Assembly (NCBI GenBank): GCA_016303195.1
Contig: JAEDMD010000115.1
Coordinates: 1 to 6,375, forward strand
Direction: 5' to 3'
Source of the DNA: Oscillospiraceae bacterium
GTDB taxonomy: Bacteria > Bacillota > Clostridia > Oscillospirales > Ruminococcaceae
DNA length: 6,375 bases
Every line of letters starts with the position of its first letter. Position 1 is the stretch's first letter. Made by a program: the position numbers and the translations under genes. The notes beneath the pieces are model-generated. The model saw only the letters and a program-made list of their open reading frames with translations, did not search any database and had not been told where the DNA came from. Of the stretch, positions 4,981-6,375 are shown in pieces.

Positions 4981-5816
4981 TTCTCAGCGCCGCCCATACA
5001 ATAAATCAGAATTGCCTGCTGAACGGTCAGCAGATGCTTTTTGAAGCCGTAGCCCACGAAATAATCCGAGTCTATCACTTCCGCCGACACTTCCTCGCCA
5101 CGGAAAAACGGAGGGCAGGGATTAAGCACAGCGCCCTTGTTCGCTTTGTCCATTGCGGCTTTCGTCACACGGCACTCGTCAAATTCATCAACAATATACG
5201 CAGGCAGAGTATCGGTGCAGACCACATCCCTGCCGACTATCGCCTCGTTGATGTCATAGAAAACGGGCACACCATCTATCTCGCAGGCTTCACAGCAGCA
5301 CTGCACCAGATCAAGCCCCAGAACATCGGCGGCAGACTTCCACGTATTTCCGATATTTCCACGTTTTCCGCAGAAAAGATACTTGTCCTTTGTGAAGTCA
5401 TTGCGTATCTTTGAAAGTGCGTACAAGTCGCTGAGTATCTCGCATGGATGGTTAACATCAGTGAGAGCGTTGATTATCGGGAAATCTGAATATTCTGCCA
5501 TTTTGTCCAGCTTTGAGATATCATTGTGACGGACGATCACCGCATCCGCCCAGTTTCCGAGATAGCCGCAGACATCACGGATATCCTCCTTTTTGTCAAG
5601 GGTGGACGGCGGAAACATTATAGTCTGACCGCCAAGCAGATAAACGCCCTTTTCAAAGGTGATACGGGTTCGGATGCTTGAATCGGGGAAGAACATAACA
5701 ATTGTCTTACCCTTTAAAAAATCGTTGTATTTGCCGTTATTCAGGTCATCGGCAATGTGGAAAATGCCGAAAATGTCATCACTTGTGAAGTCGGTAAGTC
5801 TGATAAAATTTTTCAT
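4977..5816 (-). CDS. Ornithine/aspartate carbamoyltransferase family protein, divergent
   Basis: 279 residues, shorter than the 310-335 usual for ornithine carbamoyltransferase. The carbamoyl-phosphate half is well kept: SSIRTR (46-51, matching S-x-R-T-R), FEKG (54-57), RHND (96-99) and HPCEILSDL (123-131, matching HPxQxLxD). The second half keeps a GNIGNTW motif (153-159, near the Asn that holds the ornithine backbone) and D202. The DxWxSMG loop is replaced by DTLPAYIVDEF, and the catalytic HCLP is NPCP (232-235). The C-terminus (FRGEEVSAEVID, then HLLTVQQAIL) is normal. A carbamoyl transfer to an amino acid or amine is likely, but the acceptor may not be ornithine. The start is the ATG at 5816, preceded by AGAGG; an in-frame ATG at 5849 adds only 11 residues and lacks an RBS. 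It is the middle gene of a three-gene minus-strand operon. Confidence 0.85.
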   Translation of the reverse strand: MKNFIRLTDFTSDDIFGIFHIADDLNNGKYNDFLKGKTIVMFFPDSSIRTRITFEKGVYLLGGQTIMFPPSTLDKKEDIRDVCGYLGNWADAVIVRHNDISKLDKMAEYSDFPIINALTDVNHPCEILSDLYALSKIRNDFTKDKYLFCGKRGNIGNTWKSAADVLGLDLVQCCCEACEIDGVPVFYDINEAIVGRDVVCTDTLPAYIVDEFDECRVTKAAMDKANKGAVLNPCPPFFRGEEVSAEVIDSDYFVGYGFKKHLLTVQQAILIYCMGGAEK

Positions 5817-5856
5817 ATAGCACCTCTTAAAAAGCAGTATCAAAGTCAAGACATCA

Positions 5857-6375
5857 TCATAATCTGTCCTCGAAATCCACGTAATATGTGATTATATCAG
5901 CAATAAGCTCCTCACGGGGACGGGTGTACTCGTCGGGCTGTCCGCCGTTTTCGAGGCTGGTTATCCATTCGCTGTCGATCATCGCACCAACGTCCATTTT
6001 TCCGCTGTATTTCGCCTTTTTGATAAGTGCCGCATCCTCCTTGCCGCCGATGCAGAAAAGGTATGCACACAGCAGGCGGATATACTCGGAACTTCCCTCA
6101 ACAGGTTCTTTCAGTTCGGCATTTATCAGTGAAACTATCTCATCTCTCGGAATATTGCTGAAATTCAGCCCATAGTTCACTATAAGTTCAGCGGCACGGC
6201 GGTCATTGATGTCGATGTCCTGCTCGATATCCTCGCCTCTCTCACGGAATCGCTCGATAGTTTCCTGCAATTTATCGTGGAGCTTATCTCTGTCCGCAAA
6301 GCTGAGAGTACACAGCGGTTCACCCTTTTTTTCGCTGTCCTCCACGATTATCTGATAGATATTGTTCGTGTCCCT
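5857..6375 (-). CDS. Unrecognised hydrophilic protein, 3' part (runs off the window)
   Basis: 172 residues are visible, and the frame stays open to the right edge. A GTG at 6345 could be called as the start, but it has no RBS and the frame continues upstream with sense codons (RDTNNIYQII), so the real start is probably beyond the window. The protein is charged, with no membrane segment. A helical, Glu/Arg-rich stretch (DKLHDKLQETIERFRERGEDIEQDID) is followed by two or three predicted helices (EIVSLINAELKEP, YIRLLCAYLFCIGG, EDAALIKKAKYSG) that could be a helical-repeat scaffold. I do not recognise the family. It lies 40 nt upstream of the carbamoyltransferase-like gene on the same strand with no terminator between them, so the two are probably co-transcribed. 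Confidence 0.65.
   Translation of the reverse strand, partial: RDTNNIYQIIVEDSEKKGEPLCTLSFADRDKLHDKLQETIERFRERGEDIEQDIDINDRRAAELIVNYGLNFSNIPRDEIVSLINAELKEPVEGSSEYIRLLCAYLFCIGGKEDAALIKKAKYSGKMDVGAMIDSEWITSLENGGQPDEYTRPREELIADIITYYVDFEDRL

Noticed and set aside
4959..5414. 151-residue plus-strand ORF opposite the carbamoyltransferase-like gene
   Set aside because: Antisense shadow of a gene with clear family motifs; no RBS or promoter.
6336..6345. GTG at 6345 as the start of the last gene
   Set aside because: No ribosome binding site precedes it, and the frame is open to the window edge, so it is probably internal.
1..6375. CRISPR array, tRNA or rRNA genes, prophage genes
   Set aside because: No regularly spaced direct repeats, no cloverleaf or rRNA signature and no phage structural proteins were seen.

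Overview
The window looks like chromosomal DNA of a low-to-moderate GC Firmicute, most likely a Ruminococcus-type gut clostridium (Oscillospiraceae). This rests on strong AGGAGG-type ribosome binding sites, TATAAT promoters, a ribbon-helix-helix protein and a DUF4352 protein of a type common in that group, and intergenic repeats that I recall (unverified) from Ruminococcus genomes. Nothing marks it as phage or plasmid.

Layout. Positions 1-72 are the end of an intergenic repeat containing a strong hairpin. 94-822 (minus) is a MerR/TipAS-type drug-sensing regulator with its own MerR-style promoter (19-bp spacer). 940-1107 (minus) is a 55-residue ribbon-helix-helix protein. Divergent from it, 1258-1788 (plus) is a membrane-anchored DUF4352 protein, and an 11-bp dyad in the divergent region contains its -35 box. 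This gene ends in a perfect 21-bp hairpin, abutted by a 178-bp MITE-like element (1829-2006) with 20-bp terminal inverted repeats. Next comes a sulfur-assimilation unit: a promoter, a 26-codon leader peptide ending in MCITERCCH (2154-2234), and metY, an O-acetylhomoserine sulfhydrylase (2298-3584), with a hairpin terminator. 3585-3963 holds no gene. It holds that terminator and a large imperfect inverted-repeat element (about 3702-3983), whose two arms are homologous to the repeat at 1-72.

The right third is a minus-strand operon: the 3' part of an unrecognised gene (5857 to beyond the window), a divergent ornithine-carbamoyltransferase-like protein (4977-5816), and a FliB-type cysteine-rich protein (3964-4980) that overlaps it by 4 nt (ATGA).

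How the parts work together. The clearest functional hypothesis is cysteine-sensing control of metY through translation of the tandem Cys codons in the leader ORF. The most unusual enzyme pair is the carbamoyltransferase with altered ornithine-binding motifs, translationally coupled to a FliB-like protein. No flagellar genes are visible. The repeats sit at gene ends and may act as terminators or mRNA 3'-end structures.
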